Source: Mytilus edulis (lineage: Eukaryota > Mollusca > Bivalvia > Mytilida > Mytilidae). From it: a stretch of DNA of 64,000 bases. The first letter of the stretch is position 1. Each line of letters opens with the position of its first letter. Positions 47,090-60,199 of this stretch are shown here, piece by piece. The stretch is taken from the NCBI RefSeq assembly GCF_963676685.1, contig NC_092348.1, positions 17,707,386-17,771,385 of the forward strand. Reading direction: 5' to 3'. Under the pieces are notes generated by a model, which saw only the letters and a list, made by a program, of their open reading frames with translations, made no database searches and had not been told where the DNA came from. The position numbers and the translations under genes are program-made.

Positions 47090-47900
47090 TAGGGAATGTG
47101 TCCAAAAGGACACAGATGATGCCCCTGCTAGCATATAACGTTATAAAGGGACATAACTCAAGAACTGTAAAAGTGAAGTTGCCAAAAATTAAACTTAAAC
47201 TGAGTTTAGAGGTAATAAGCACACATTTCATTAAATTTAGTTGAGACAAACTTAAGTTAAGAGAACAGAAACTTAAAAATTCTTCCATTTTTCCACTTGT
47301 AAAGGGGCATAACCCTAGAATGGTAATCAGAGTGCTTGTAATCACTGAATGGTGAAGATTGCTTTTATTTATCAGTTGGTAGTTAAGTGAATATTGCATT
47401 GTATATATTGTACATTTTATATAGCCGACAATGTGATACCAATATAAGAACGCAAATATTTATAAATACGGGGACCAAATTAAAAAAAAATTAATACAGG
47501 GTTTGATTCAGCATATTAAAGAACCCCAAGAATTCAAGAATAAAACCCCATTGAAATTGGTCTAGAAATAAGCAACTTATACAAAGTATTTGAGAAGTAT
47601 TGTTTTTGGCCCCTAATTCATAAACAGTTTGTGCCATAACCATGATAACCCCCAAAATCAATCCCAACCTTCTTTTTTTTTTGGTATGGAACCTTCAAGT
47701 CCTTGTGGTACAATTTCAGAAAGATCCATACACTTATACACAAGTAATTGTCTGGAACCTAGGAAAATACTTATTTTGACCCCTTTTGGGCTCCTTGTTC
47801 CTAAACTGTTGGTACCATAACCCCAAAATCAATACCAATCTTCCTTTTGTGGGTTCAAACCTTGTATTTAAATTTCATAGAGATAGAGATCCATTTACTT
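47090..47900. repeat. Bivalve-type dispersed repeat with internal tandem part
   Basis: Includes GGAATGTGTCCAAAAGGACA near the left, and two diverged copies of a block with CCATAACC, CCCAAAATCAAT.CCAA.CTTC and TTTTTGG.CCC..A (about 47600-47700 and 47780-47870). Sequences of this type are common in bivalve genomes; the class is unknown to me. Confidence 0.5.
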
Positions 47901-50269
47901 AAACTAAAGTTATTGTACGGAAACTATGTCCAGTGGCATATATTTTATGTATTCAAAACAAGAACAAAAAATTTGTCAATTCATAATATATACATTGTAT
48001 AGGCCAGTCTGACTAGGTAGGTTTGTAATATACAATGTAAATGCTGATTAATTGAACTTCTGAGTGTGTGTGTATGGAGCAGGAGGGGATCAGGGTAAGG
48101 ATGCCTTGAAGCATACTTGCAGGGGTTTAAAAATCCACTAGTCCGACGCCCAGGACTACAGCGTTTGGGCCTCGGGCAACCAAAACTTGTAACTTAATAT
48201 GCCCGACGGAATAGAAACAAAAAATTCTTGGCGTTTTCAAAATAGAAAGTGGAAAATCCCCTCATCACCATTCTACATGTTCTATCTTAGCGATTATCTT
48301 CATTGATATTCAAATGAATTCGATTTTAAAGAAATAAAATTTCTAACAAATACTATTTCAGTTTAGAGACTCATGCCCAGTTTGTAGTCAATTTATAGCC
48401 CACAATTAGCTTACCCGTGATGTATACGTTTTATATATAAATATTACTGTACTTCCTTTATAAAACAATTATAAAAGACACAAACTATGGATGGTGATAT
48501 TTATTCACATAAATATTTGAGGTCATTTGATTTATTTTAATAAAGAGAATTTTTAAAACTGAAAACAAATATGAGCATTTCATAATTCTTTTTAATACAC
48601 AAACGTAATGATGTATTTGATAAAAATCACCCCAATCCTTTTATATACCAATATACTATAGCAGTGGTCAAGAGTTGTACCATATCGGGATTTGGTCAAC
48701 TCATTATTACAGAATAGTCAAGGAATATTCAATTATCACATGTATCAACGAATTGAATATATTTGCTAATGGGATATTTTTTTGCTGACATAGTTTTGAT
48801 TATCCAATTAGCTAAAACTTACTGTACAACGGATAAAAATTGTAAAGTTTATAGAATTCATTGTATTTTGCAGCAAACTTTGAATTTGTAAGTCATACTC
48901 GGGCCAGCAGGTCAGTTTTGTTGGGCTAGCAGCTCTTCCAACAGGGCTAGTAAAATCCTGCTACCAATAAGCCCTGGTCTAGTGAGCTATAACAAAATTT
49001 CTTAACCCCCGACTTGACATTGGAAAGAGAGAAAAATAAGCAAGTGTACATGTACAATTATACTTTAGAACAGAGTGCATCAAATTATTTATATTTACTG
49101 CAATTCTGGAGATGAACATACTTTGATATCAGTTCTTTTTGCAGGACATTCACACCTACATGTACAGTACATGTTCACCAGTGGTTTTAATACTGTACTT
49201 TCCATTCTTTTGGTAACAAGCTAAAATTGAATAAAATCTAAATTATTTAATCAAGAAGTCCATGAAGTCCAGACAAAAACTAGATGTAGTAATTAGTATG
49301 AACATATTGAACTGATGCTCACTATTTTATACCTTTACAGAACTATATGTACTTTTACTTTTGAGTGAATGCAAAGAACATGTAAGCAAACAACAGAAAG
49401 AAGATCAACAGCTTAGCTAATAAATATATGCACAGTATGAACTTTCTGGTTTTAATTTATCTATTCTACTGTATACAGTTAAAAAAATCATTCTAGGCAT
49501 TAATTACTGTCAGATGTTTATTAGATTTTGTTTCGCTGTTTTAAGTTAATAGGCCAACATGTTAAAATACACCATTTTGATATAGGAAAGACTAAACTCG
49601 TGAACATTAGAGCTGGTAGAAGTTTCTATAATTTTGATATTATTTGTCTCACTGGTAGTACACTACACTGTAAAAATCTTTTTGAGAAAAGGCAGGTGCG
49701 ATTTTTTTAATTTGAATTTAATGCACTACGAAAGAACTGTGTTCTCGGGCCTGTTGTCATTTGTGTTATAATTTGTACTTCAGGCATTTAACAAACAGAA
49801 CAACCTTTCAATGTACATGTATCTTGCCAATGTCAATGTGTGAATAAATTCACTGTCAAAAAACATGTCTTGTGTGAGTTTTTGTTAGATGCATTTCTTT
49901 TTTGTATACTGTATATAGATCTGGTGAGTTAAGCCCTTTTCACATCAATATACATGTACCAGGTTAAGTGGGTTTGGCACCACAAACTGCTAGCTATATA
50001 GTCTAGCCCCCAATAGCCCCATCACATCCTTCAATTAGTATGTGCCTGTCCCATGTCAGAAGCCTGTAATTCAGTTTGAATTGTTTTACAAATTTTTCGT
50101 TTTCATTTAGGGTCTTTTTATATACCAGACTACTGTAAATTCAGAAATTGTTGTGAGGTTTTTATTAGCATGATTATTGCTAAAAATTTGTAAGGATTCC
50201 GTGGAACCCAGTGTCTCGCCTACTTTTGCTGTAAATTGCAAGATCAACAAAAATGAGGGAAAAAATCAA

Positions 50270-51230
50270 TAAAAATATTCTGCTTGATACCATATTTGGA
50301 TTGTAGGAAGCTTCTGTCCAAGTTTGGTAAAAAATCCGGAATAGTTTATGAATCTAATAAATGTTTTAAAAACTTTAACTGCAGACTGGATGTAATGTTA
50401 ACTGGAAGAAAAACTAAGTCCATTTATAAGTAAAATACAGATACACAGGTACAAAATATTAACAAAATTTCCTTCTAGATACTAGCTTTTGATCATAAAC
50501 AAGCTTCTGTCTTAGTTTGGTACAAATAAAAAATAGTATAAGAAAGTTATTAAAATTTTTAAAAATTTAACCAGAGTGAATGTGTTGTTTCCTGGCAGAA
50601 AAAAAGTCCATTTAAAGTAAAATATGGAAAAAATGGATTTGTCATTTTACAAAATTTACTTCTGGATACTATCTTATGATCATAAACAAGCTTCTGTCCA
50701 AGTTTCGTACAAACCATGGATAGTTTAAGAGAGTTATTAAAATTTAAAAAACTACAACCACAGAGTGATGTAATATTTTCCCGCAGAAAAACTAAGTGCA
50801 TTTATAAGTAAAATACGGAAAAAATTGAATTTTATTTTCACAAAATTTACTTCTGGATACTATCTTATGATGATAAATAAGCTTCTGTCCAAGTTTGATA
50901 GAAATCCAGGATAGTTTAAGAAAGTTATTTAAATTTTAAAAACATTAACCACAGAGTGTATGTAATGTTTTCCCGCAGAAAAACTAAGTCCATTTATCAT
51001 GTTTATAGGTAAAATACGGAAAAAAATGGAATTTTATTTTCACAAAATTTACTTCTGGATACTATCTTATGATCATAAACAAGCTTCTGTCAAGTTTGGT
51101 AGAAATCCAGTATGGTTTAAGAAAGTTAATAAAATTTCAAAAACTTTAACCACAAGAGTGAATGTTGACGCCGCCGCTGACGACACCGACGGAATGTAGG
51201 ATTGCTTAGTCTTGCCTTTTTCGAAAGGCT
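50270..51230 (+). repeat. Tandem repeats of about 190-200 bp, about five copies
   Basis: The block ACAAGCTTCTGTC..AGTTTGGTA, preceded by TTCTGGATACTATCTTATGA, recurs at about 50300, 50490, 50680, 50875 and 51080. The array ends in TTGACGCCGCCGCTGACGAC followed by GGAATGTAGGATTGC, an ending I associate with bivalve elements that carry satellite-like cores (pearl or Helitron-related). That class assignment is tentative. Confidence 0.75.
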
Positions 51231-51370
51231 TGACAAAAATGGGACAGAGTTTAGTTGTAAAGGCAATAATTTAAACTCGCATTTTGAAAATTTTTTTATG
51301 AATTTAACAGGATTTTTCTCAAAATCCTAAAAATTAAACTTGCATTTAAGTCTTAAATGATAAAATCAGA

Positions 51371-51511
51371 GGCGGATTTAGGTGGGGGCCAGGGCCCCCT
51401 TTTTCTGGGAAAAATTTGGTTGGCTATATAGGGATCAGTGAATCATGGCTGGAGCAGGCCCCCTCTTAGGCAGTCAGTGGGCCCTCACTTATGAAAATTT
51501 CTGGATCTGCC
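51371..51511. mobile_element. MITE with GGCGGATYYAG ends
   Basis: Starts GGCGGATTTAGGTGGGGGCC and ends CTGGATCTGCC. It shares GGGAAAAATTTGGTTG and a GACTGGAGC.GGCCCCC-like core with 53296-53452. Confidence 0.65.
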
Positions 51512-53295
51512 ACTGAAAATGGCAATGGTGGCAATAATAAATCCACACAATATTTCAGAATTTACAGTATATATGGTATAATGTACATGTATGGGCTTTG
51601 CTCATTGTTGAAGGATGTATGGTGACCTATAGTTGTTAACTTTGAAGTCATTTGATCTCTGATGGAGAGTTGTCTTTTCTCATTAGTGTAAACAATTTTT
51701 TTTTTTAAATAATTAGGTAATTTAAACATTACAATATAAGACACTTTTATTAGTATTAGGATTGGAAAACAAGTGAATTTTCACTTTTACAAATTCCTCT
51801 CTTTTCTTATTGGCAATCATACTACATTTTCTTATTTTAATATTTACATTACCTTTCATCTTCTTGAGCGGTCCACTTCCTCAGTACAACAAGGGGGTCC
51901 TAAAAGCATGATTTTGAGTTGGCTAAAAAACCTATAAGATATATTATGATACAATTAACAGTTTTCTTTGCAATTATCTGGCAAATCACTAAAAATATTA
52001 AGCATATACGAGTAGTTAAATAAATGTATTCTCTAATAAATACATACATTTCCCCAGTTGACAAGGCAAAACTAAGGAGGGGGCCGCAATATTGAATTGA
52101 TTGGATCAACAAAGGTTCGATTTACTACAATGTTGTCATTAATAGAACAACACCTTCTCCAATTCACTGTTTTACAGTGATTTTATCCAAATTTGAATCG
52201 AAGAGGCAACTTATTAACCTCCAATTTGTCAGTTTTCATTTGCATGAAGTCATATTTAGCCATGACGTCTTTGCGCGAAAATCATTCATGAAGTTTCGCA
52301 GATTTTTTTTGTATGTTAAATTTATACATTTTTTCAAACTCCATCGTATTATATCTTTTTGTTATGAATTAGAATCGGAATACCAGTACTGTAGTTGAAG
52401 AGTTGTCACCGTCAATTGTGGATTTGACGGTTGCAAATGCAGTTTTACTGGTGACAGTCACATTTTTTTAAAAATCTGGGTAGATAAGTTTTCATTTTTT
52501 AAAGTAGGGCAGGGCAAGTTGGCAGACCTTTATAACATATATATATAATTTTTAAAATCCCACCTGCGCTTTCTCAATGAAATTTTTACAGTGTGCTGTA
52601 CTACTTTTGGGACAAATTATATCAAAATTATAGAAAACTTCATCATCTCTAACTCAAAATATGGACAATTTTATATATAGGGCGTCTTGAAATCTTTTGA
52701 CAGCTTCCGAGGTGCTAATTTTTAACCTTTTTCAGCTGGACCAAACTCTACTTTCCTAAAAAACAATTAGCGACCCAAATTTTTTTACACTATAATTTCA
52801 CCCCCTTTCTTGCAATTTGAGGCATTAAACATGGAGAAATAGTTTTGGAAGGGGAATAAAAATTAATGGCAAGTAACCCACTGTCAACACTAGGGACTAT
52901 ATTCGTGAATAACGAAAATCAAGGGACGACAATTGCGGTCTCGGACCTTATGCATCTTTATTGACAACATATACCATGTATACAGTAAAAAAAAAGAATA
53001 TGAACTTGTGATACACACAGAAACGTTAACGAAAGAAATTAGCAGTGCCTTTTCCTATCATAAAAAAGTGCCCTGCCCTCCACTGGCACCCTGCCCCTTT
53101 TGATTTCTAGCTGGAGCACTGTATATTGATGTTGTATTCATTTAGATTTTTCCGTAGTAAGGTGAGTTGCCACTGTCATGACTGTTGGCAGGAGTATAAT
53201 TAGGGATTGAAGTATGAGCATAAAAGCATAAAAGATTTATTTAAAGTCAGTTATACATATAACAATACAACATAGTTAAGCTATGTAGAGCCATA

Positions 53296-53452
53296 GGCGG
53301 ATCCAGGGGGGGGGGGCCCTGGGGGGCCCGGGCCCCCCCTTTCATGGGAAAAATTTGGTTGATTATATAGGAAATCACTGAAGCATGACTGGAGCGGGCC
53401 CCCCCTTAGGTCAACCACAGGGCCCCCCCTTATGAAAAGTTCTGGATCCGCC
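53296..53452. mobile_element. MITE with GGCGGATCCAG ends
   Basis: Perfect inverted ends GGCGGATCCAG / CTGGATCCGCC, with very G- and C-rich subterminal runs. Sister copy at 51371-51511. A further possible end of the same family (CAGTGGCGGTTCCAGAGGG) lies at about 55531. Confidence 0.7.
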
Positions 53453-54551
53453 ACTGAGAGCTTTTATCCGACATATAAGCTGTCGGATAAAAGCTGAAGT
53501 TCAAATTATATTTATTTCAAGGGTTTAGGGGGGGGGGGGGCTATGATGGAAATGTTATCCTGCATTGTCGTTACTTTTTTTTTAGGGGGGGGGGGGGGGG
53601 TCCTGGCTTTTAGATTTTTACTCAAAACTCGTCCTCGATATTTCAATTTCATCCAACCACTCCCTTTTCTCCCATACAATTCAAATGGTAGATGAATGAG
53701 ACTGAGCTCCCTAAAAAAGAGTGGAGCAATTTAAAAAACAGGCCGTGTTGTTAAAAAAAGTGAGGCGTTTGGCGTTTTACCAGTGCCAGTGGGGGCGAGC
53801 TTACTTGCTTCCGTTTTTGTCAATTTTTGACTGATTTTCGGGGTTTACATGCATGACGTGGATAAAGTGACTATATATTTTTTCATGAAAGTATAAAACT
53901 AGTCTAACATCGTCCTAAAAATGTGCATGATTATATAAATTTTACCTTTCATTGGACAAGTACAAAAAAGTTATCCGGATACACTTTTGTTGCGATGACT
54001 TTTTTAAATGTATGTTTCGTTCTCCGGTTTCTTCCAGTTAATCGGTAATGTAACCCATTTCAGTATATCTGTTTACAATAGCTTTTTTAACCATCTGTTT
54101 GAAAAACCAAAGTTTTTTGTGTCAACGTCTGACCATTTCAAACATCAGCAGACGAGCGTCCTTCCGCGTCATATCTGTATCTGTATCTGTATTAGGAAAT
54201 CCCTCCTTCAAAGGAGCACTTCACAATGAATATATATGTCTATACACACTTAGTTTGAAAATATAAAAAATATAAATATAAATGTACGCCCCGTGGGGTG
54301 TACGTTGGCTACAGTCTTTGACTCTTGCTCTTGCTAGACGGTAAGGTCTTTAAGAGTTCGTTTCTCTTGGCATGTAACGCATAGCATAATTTTCTGGATA
54401 TGTATTCTACCATAAAACAATATTACACAAAAACGACCACGGTGAAAAGATTTCCGGTTTTCCGTATTCGAGGATCCAAGCTTTCGTACATTTACGTATA
54501 ATATCATATCATTTATGTGAGAGTTAACTTAGTCTGGAATCGAGAATGGGG

Positions 54552-54734
54552 AATTCGCCGTTTCAGAATCTAATGCATCCTGGGTAATATTTTCAAAAGC
54601 GTACACCAAAGCGTTTTGATTGGTTTAAAACGTTATAAACAATGGTAATTCAACCAATGACGTAACGTTATTTTCACTTTGGGGTACGAACAATGAAATT
54701 ACCCATGATGCTTTAGATTCTGAAACGGCGAATT
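54552..54734. mobile_element. MITE, 183 bp, with long TIRs
   Basis: AATTCGCCGTTTCAGAATCT at the left; the same sequence inverted at the right. Similarity continues about 60 bp inward (AAAGCATC.TGGGTAAT, then CCAAAG), leaving little unique centre. Confidence 0.8.
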
Positions 54735-54900
54735 AAATAAGGACAAAAAACCAACAAAGTTAGTTAAAAAGCAAAAATATAGAATAAAGAATCATTATTC
54801 TCAGAGCATATATAGTGTCTCTGGAAGAATCATGAGAATAAAGAAAAACTAAATAACAGATATTCAATCAATTATCTATTATTTATAACTCATTCACATT

Positions 54901-55326
54901 TTGTTCCATTCATTATTAAAAAACTGTGCTGAAGGGGGCATGATAGAGACATACAAATTATTGACCGGGTTATATGACACTAGAGTCACAAGTGGTCTGC
55001 TAGAGATGCACAACACAACAAACACAACAAGAGGCCACTCGAAGAAACTTATGAAACAACGAAGTCGTCTGGATCTCAGGAAGTACTTTTTCACCAACAG
55101 AGTAGTAGATATATGGAACAGCCTCCCTGAAGAAGTTATTTCAGCAAAAACTTTAAACACTTTCAAAAACAGATTAGATAAATTTTGGGCCAACCAACCA
55201 TTAATGTATGCTTTCGAAGCAGAATACGAAATTCTATCCGGAAGTGAGAAACGAACAATTAAATATAACGATGAAGTAGAGCAGAATATATTGGTGCAAC
55301 AGTGCCAGCGTTCTGAAGATCCATAG
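54901..55326 (+). pseudogene. C-terminal fragment of a LINE reverse transcriptase
   Basis: This open frame contains GGMIETYKLLTGLYD, TRGHSKKL, RLDLRKYFFTNRVVDIWNSL and AKTLNTFKNRLDKFW. These are the characteristic last motifs after the polymerase domain in CR1/L2-like non-LTR retrotransposons. Everything upstream (endonuclease, polymerase) is missing, so the element is 5'-truncated as usual for target-primed insertion. The stop is at 55324-55326, followed by about 110 bp of AT-rich 3' sequence ending in an AATAAA-like stretch. Confidence 0.8.
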
Positions 55327-55439
55327 GTATCCATAGGTATGATGGTGAAGTTTGGAAAATTGACAAACGAGAATTATTCTAAATCAGAGAATAATTAAAT
55401 GTAACTGTTAGACACTCAGTTAGAGTGTAATAAATAAAA

Positions 55440-57971
55440 TATCATGTACATATATTTTACAAAATGAGGTCACAGAAAACACAGATTTTTGTTATTACTA
55501 ATAAGAGTCTGCAATTTGAGTATCACTGTCAGTGGCGGTTCCAGAGGGTGGGGGCAAAAAAGGGGGGCGTAGAGGGGCATACGCCCCCTTTGCTTGGACA
55601 TTTTTTTCTGTAAACTGATTAATCAGACAAGACTTCGAGAACTTTGCCATTTCCCGTGTATTTTTTTTCATACGACAATTCTTTACCTTAAATAATGTTT
55701 TTTGCTGGTATTTACTGATTATGTTAAAGTCGTGTGATTCGCTACAGTGGAGTTGACCAGTTCGCCGTAAAAACGTCACTCAGTCATTTTGAAATTCAAA
55801 TTACAGAAACACATGGATAAAAAAGCGACACAGGATTGAGCAAGAATGTATTGCCTTCTATTTCACAATTCCACGAGACAGAAACGTATATACCCTATCA
55901 AGTTACACTTTCATATGCTTGAGTTGAATTGTGTAGATTTCATGTTGTTATTTCTTGGACACATTCACCATGTCTAATCATACATATTACAATGGTGTCT
56001 TGTTTAATCAATATATAAAAAAAACAATCCTTCTTTTCTGGTTTTTGTGTCACCTTGAATCAAAAAGCAGGACTAAGGAATACTGTTTCTGACGTAGGCA
56101 CATCTCATTTCCAATGAGCTTTTCTCATCACTTGGCATCAGGCGGTGTAAACTTTTTACATTTTGAACTTCTTCTGGAGAACCACTGAATGGAATCAAAC
56201 CAAACATAGCATAAATGTTCCTTATGAGGTGCTGACGAAGTGCTGTTACTTTGTAGCCATCATCCAAAATGGCCACCAGCAGGGGACTTACTTTAACATA
56301 GGACCCTATGGGAAATACATACAAATGACTTCTTTTAGAAAATAATAGTATTGAAACTCATCATTTCAATGAAGATAACTTGGTCCAAGCCCCTTCAGTC
56401 ATGGTCTATTGACTTTGAAGTTTTCTATAGCTTACATGTTAAAGTTTCTGATGAATTGGTTTACGAGGGATCACCTAATGTATGGTAAGTCTATGGTATT
56501 TGACATGTTATTATATAAGCGTCTGCACATCTCATTTCTGTGGAGATTTTTTAATACAACCCCTATGCGTTGTTGATTGACTTTATTGACTTTGCAATAT
56601 TTTCATAACTTAAGTTTATGATTATATTGTGACTGAAACAAGTACTTTTAAGTTAATAATATTAAGTATGCATTTTCCTTAGCATTGGCATATATCATTT
56701 CTTTAAAGATTCATGCATTATCTTATGCATTTGTTGTAATATCATAGTTATACATAGGCAAAACATATGTATGTTTACACATTTATTCAACATCTTCGAT
56801 CTAAGATCACTAATGAGATTTGTGAACCATGCAAAACTATCAGGGTTTATCACTAATATATGGTGTTAGATTATAGATTAATATGCTGAATCTGGGAGTA
56901 TAATAGGCTAAATATGCTCTTCAAATACCACAAAAATACCTTTTTCACGTAATTTTCAACATAAAGAAAAACATATGTTTATCATATGATTCATAAAAAA
57001 CATATGTTTTTCATAAGATTTTCAACAGCTGTTTTTCATATGTTTCGTGAAAAACATATGTTTTTCATAAGATTTATGAAACATATGTTTTTCATATGAA
57101 TATGTTTTTCATATGTTTCAAAACAGACAGAAAACATATGTTTTAAAACATATGATTATCATATGTTAAACAAAACATATGAAAAACATATAAAAATCAT
57201 ATGTTTTTCATATGTTTTATAAAACATATGAAAATCATATGTTGCAATTTTTCCTGTGTACAGTTGACCTACTTTTTACCGTGGTTTTGGTCATAAGAAA
57301 GCGAAAATGTATTAAATACAAAACGTTTTCTGCATTTCTTCTGTAATACAAAGATCAATAACTGAGATACTATGAAACACGTCATTTCATGAAAAATTAC
57401 AGATCGAGTTAGATTTTTGATTCTGTTTAACGTGTTTTAGCGAAGTTTTTGCGCTTGTTGGAAATCTCAGTAATCCATACATTTTTATGTAATATTATAT
57501 TCATGAATCAATAGATAACTAAAGCAGCTTGTCCGTATATTATCATGATTAAAAAAGTTGAAGATCAGATTAGTACTATTTCCAGTTAAATGAATTTTTC
57601 TAAAGCTGTTGTTTTACAACATGAATGACTACTTAATTGGATGTATGATCATAGGGTAGGGTAAGTTACTGTTTAAACATATTCTGGCTTAACTTAAAAT
57701 AAAATGTAAACTCCCTTCTACATCAGTAGCAACTTAATGCTTGTCTCATATAAGTGTAATACACAACATACACATTTCAACATTAAAACAAACAAATCGT
57801 TTGTAGATATGTGTGTAGGGTTTATAACTACTGGTTAACAATATTTGAAAAAAGATTAGTTTGACCTTCAGATTGTATTAAACACCGCTCTTGGGATCCT
57901 TAATTTTGTAAAGTTAGACAGTTTCATTAGAAGCTTACACTTCTGATTTTGAGTATAATGAAGCTTCATAC
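55440..57971. other. No gene seen; repeats
   Basis: Contains a GC-rich element end near 55525-55590, a bivalve-type dispersed repeat at about 56085-56340 (CTTCTGGAGAACCACTGAAT block), and the second CATATG array at 56940-57262. The open frames around 56073-56345 fall within the dispersed repeat. Confidence 0.5.
56940..57262. repeat. CATATG-rich palindromic array, right end
   Basis: Repeated AACATATGTTTTTCATATG-like units in both orientations. It ends CATATGTTGCAATTTTTCCT, then GTGT, which is the complement (one change) of the left end of the array at 44908. The two arrays are therefore related elements with a shared terminal sequence. Confidence 0.8.
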
Positions 57972-58136
57972 CTGGACATCTACCTAGATTGCAGACTTTA
58001 TATTTGACGTGGCTGCCAACACAATTAGTAAAAACAGGTCTTGGTGTCGTAGAATTGCGCCATCTTTTTAACACTTTTTGGCCATCGTTACATGTTGTAG
58101 AACACGGGCCAAAAGTTTCCCAGGTACTCCAATTAT
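57972..58136 (-). CDS. Thrombospondin type-1 repeat exon
   Basis: An exon of 165 bp, phase 1 at both ends, between an acceptor (ATTAAAG) and a donor (CCAG then GTATGA). It encodes DNWSTWETFGPCSTTCNDGQ, then an Arg/Lys stretch (KVLKRWRN), and closes with KYKVCNLGRCPG. WSTW, the CSTTC pair and the closing VCNLGRC fit a TSP1 domain, a small disulfide-rich module of secreted or membrane extracellular proteins. The Arg-layer Cys appears replaced. Phase 1-1 exons are typical for shuffled TSP1 modules. No signal peptide or other domain is visible; the remaining exons must lie elsewhere on the minus strand. Confidence 0.75.
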
Positions 58137-58849
58137 CTTTAATATATTTCAAACAGTCATTTTCATCTTTTTTTAATGTAATATATATATATGTATTCCT
58201 CAATGCTTTATGAAAAATCATCTAAACTTGTTAAAATCAAACTTTAAACTTATATGTACATTGCGAAACTAAATATAGGTGTCTTACTCATTGATTTAAT
58301 TTGTTATATAGGAAAATAAGTATGAGATGAGATGCACATAAAATAGCATTCTATAGACATAAAAGATGAAATAAAACCGTTTTCATTTCGAATATATTTG
58401 AAAATAATCAAATTACAAAATTACCAAACATAAAAAATGAACCATAATTTAAGTGCTTTTTGCGATACTTCTCCTTTCAGTTGGCTAAAGAATAGTTTTT
58501 GACACCCTCTTTCTCCTCTTTTACCCTAGTTGATAACCATACATCCATTTGCAAATATAAGCAATTTGAAATTTGTCAGATTTGTTTGGGTAAAGTTACA
58601 AATAAATACTCTTATATTGACTACAGTTTGATAATACCAATACGGCAAGATTAATTTTTATTTTGAATAGGTTGAAGACATTAAATGGACAATAACAAAT
58701 CAGAAGCGGAGGAAAACCGACAAAATGTAACTTCACTACAATAACTTGAAGCAGGATAAGAATGTTTTATCCGAAACGTTCGGTGATAATATATATAAAC
58801 AATATTATATAAACATTCGCGTAAAGATTAGTTTGCCTACCGTGTGGAA

Positions 58850-58975
58850 CGTATGAGTGCCAATGAGACAGCTCACCATCCAAGTCACAATTTATAAAAG
58901 TGACTTAATAAGTCAAGGTACGGTGTTCAACACTGTGCCTTGGTTCACACCGAACAGCAAGATATAAACGGCCCC
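58850..58975 (+). repeat. Mussel-type dispersed repeat (SINE-like)
   Basis: GTATGAGTGCCAATGAGACA, CCATCCAAGTCACAATTTAT, TCAAGGTACGGTGTTCAACA and CCTTGGTTCACACCGAACAG in order. It is among the most complete copies in the window. Confidence 0.65.
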
Positions 58976-59159
58976 AAATATATACTAGTGGAAAAAAAAT
59001 TCTAACGGGAAAGTCAACGGTTTAATCAATATAAAAACAGTATACGACAACAAAAAAACCGACATCTATAAACGACAACTACTTAACATCAGTTTTTTTA
59101 CTTAAGACAGGTGCTAACAATTTCAACAGAATGAATTAGTTATCAAAGGTACCAGGATC

Positions 59160-59290
59160 ATAATTTAATACGCGAGACGCGCGTTTCGTTTATATCAGAC
59201 TCATCAGTGACGCTCATATCAAAACAGTTTAAAAGCCAAATAAGTACAAAGTTTATGAGCATTGAGGACCCAAAAATCCTAAAAATTGTG
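59160..59290 (+). repeat. Mussel-type dispersed repeat
   Basis: ATACGCGAGACGCGCGTTTC, CAGACTCATCAGTGACGCTC and GAGCATTGAGGACCCAAAAA. I recall this arrangement as very common in Mytilus sequences, and it is one reason for the organism call. Confidence 0.65.
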
Positions 59291-59884
59291 TCAAATACGG
59301 CTTAGGTAATCTTATCTTTGGAGAAGAAAATCCTTATTTTTTTTTTGAGAAATTCAAAGTTTTGTAAACAGGAAATTGATAGAAATGACCATATAATTGA
59401 TATTCATGTCAACACCGATGTGCTGAATACTGGGCTGGTCATACTTCAACGTTCTTATAGTGCAAAACCTTCTCCCTTATTCGAAACAATAGTATGACAT
59501 CACAGAAAGACACACTATAAAATATCAATTGGAATGGCTTAACTCAATTAAAAACAACAACATAGTAACACAAATGAACATACACTGAACGACTTAATTT
59601 GACCTATGATACAATGTAAAAACAAAGTTAATAAAATTAAGGGATGAATGATAAAATTAAAAGAATTATACCGCTGTGTACCAAGTCAGAAAAATGACAG
59701 TTGTTATCCATTCGTTTGATATGTTAGAGCCTTTAATTTTCCTATTTTTTATGAACGTTCTGTACATATTTTTCTAAGGTGAAAAGAAAATCAAGTCTGA
59801 CTGGAGATTATATATTCTTTTTAAAATAAACGAACCGATAAATCACCATAAAATTAGTAACGCATTTAATTAAACATTACAATT

Positions 59885-60010
59885 GAGAATGGAAATGTGG
59901 AATATGTCAAAGAGACAACAACCCGACCATTGAACAGACAACAGCAGACGGTCACCAATAGGTCTTTAATGCAGCGAGAATTTCCCGCACCCGTAGGTGT
60001 CCTTCAGCTG
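59885..60010 (+). repeat. Mussel-type dispersed repeat
   Basis: AATGTGGAATATGTCAAAGA then GACAACAACCCGACCAT, a CAGCAGACGGTCACCAATAG core and CGCACCCGTAGGTGTCCTTC. Fragments of the same family occur at 10150-10225 and, inverted, at 30410-30480. Confidence 0.6.
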
Positions 60011-60199
60011 GCCCCTAAACAAATATATATATACAAGTTCAATAATAATGAACGCCATACTAAACTCCAAATTATACACAAGAAACTGAATTAAAAAATA
60101 ATACAAGACTAACAAAGGCCAGAAGCTCCTGACAAGGGACAGGCGCAAAAATGCGTCGGAATTAAACATGTTTATGAGATCCCAATTGTATTCATATAC

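Larger units (their letters stand above)
43813..54900. other. Large gene-free, repeat-dominated stretch
   Basis: No exon was recognised across 11 kb. Besides separately listed repeats, it holds fragments of the TTGTCTCATTGACACTCATA family (45715-45815, 46120-46180, 51660-51840), G-rich tracts near 53525 and 53590, and a perfect 15-bp stem with a 7-nt loop at 53459-53495 (AGCTTTTATCCGACA arm). Listed open frames lack coding character. Confidence 0.5.
58137..60199. other. Presumed intron between two TSP1 exons, filled with repeats
   Basis: Holds the SINE-like block at 58850-58975, the GACGCGCGTTTCGT repeat at 59160-59290 and the GTCAAAGAGACAACA repeat at 59885-60010. Nothing else coding was seen. 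Confidence 0.5.

Noticed and set aside
54894-55334. 146-codon frame on the minus strand
   Set aside because: Antisense shadow of the LINE reverse-transcriptase fragment on the plus strand.
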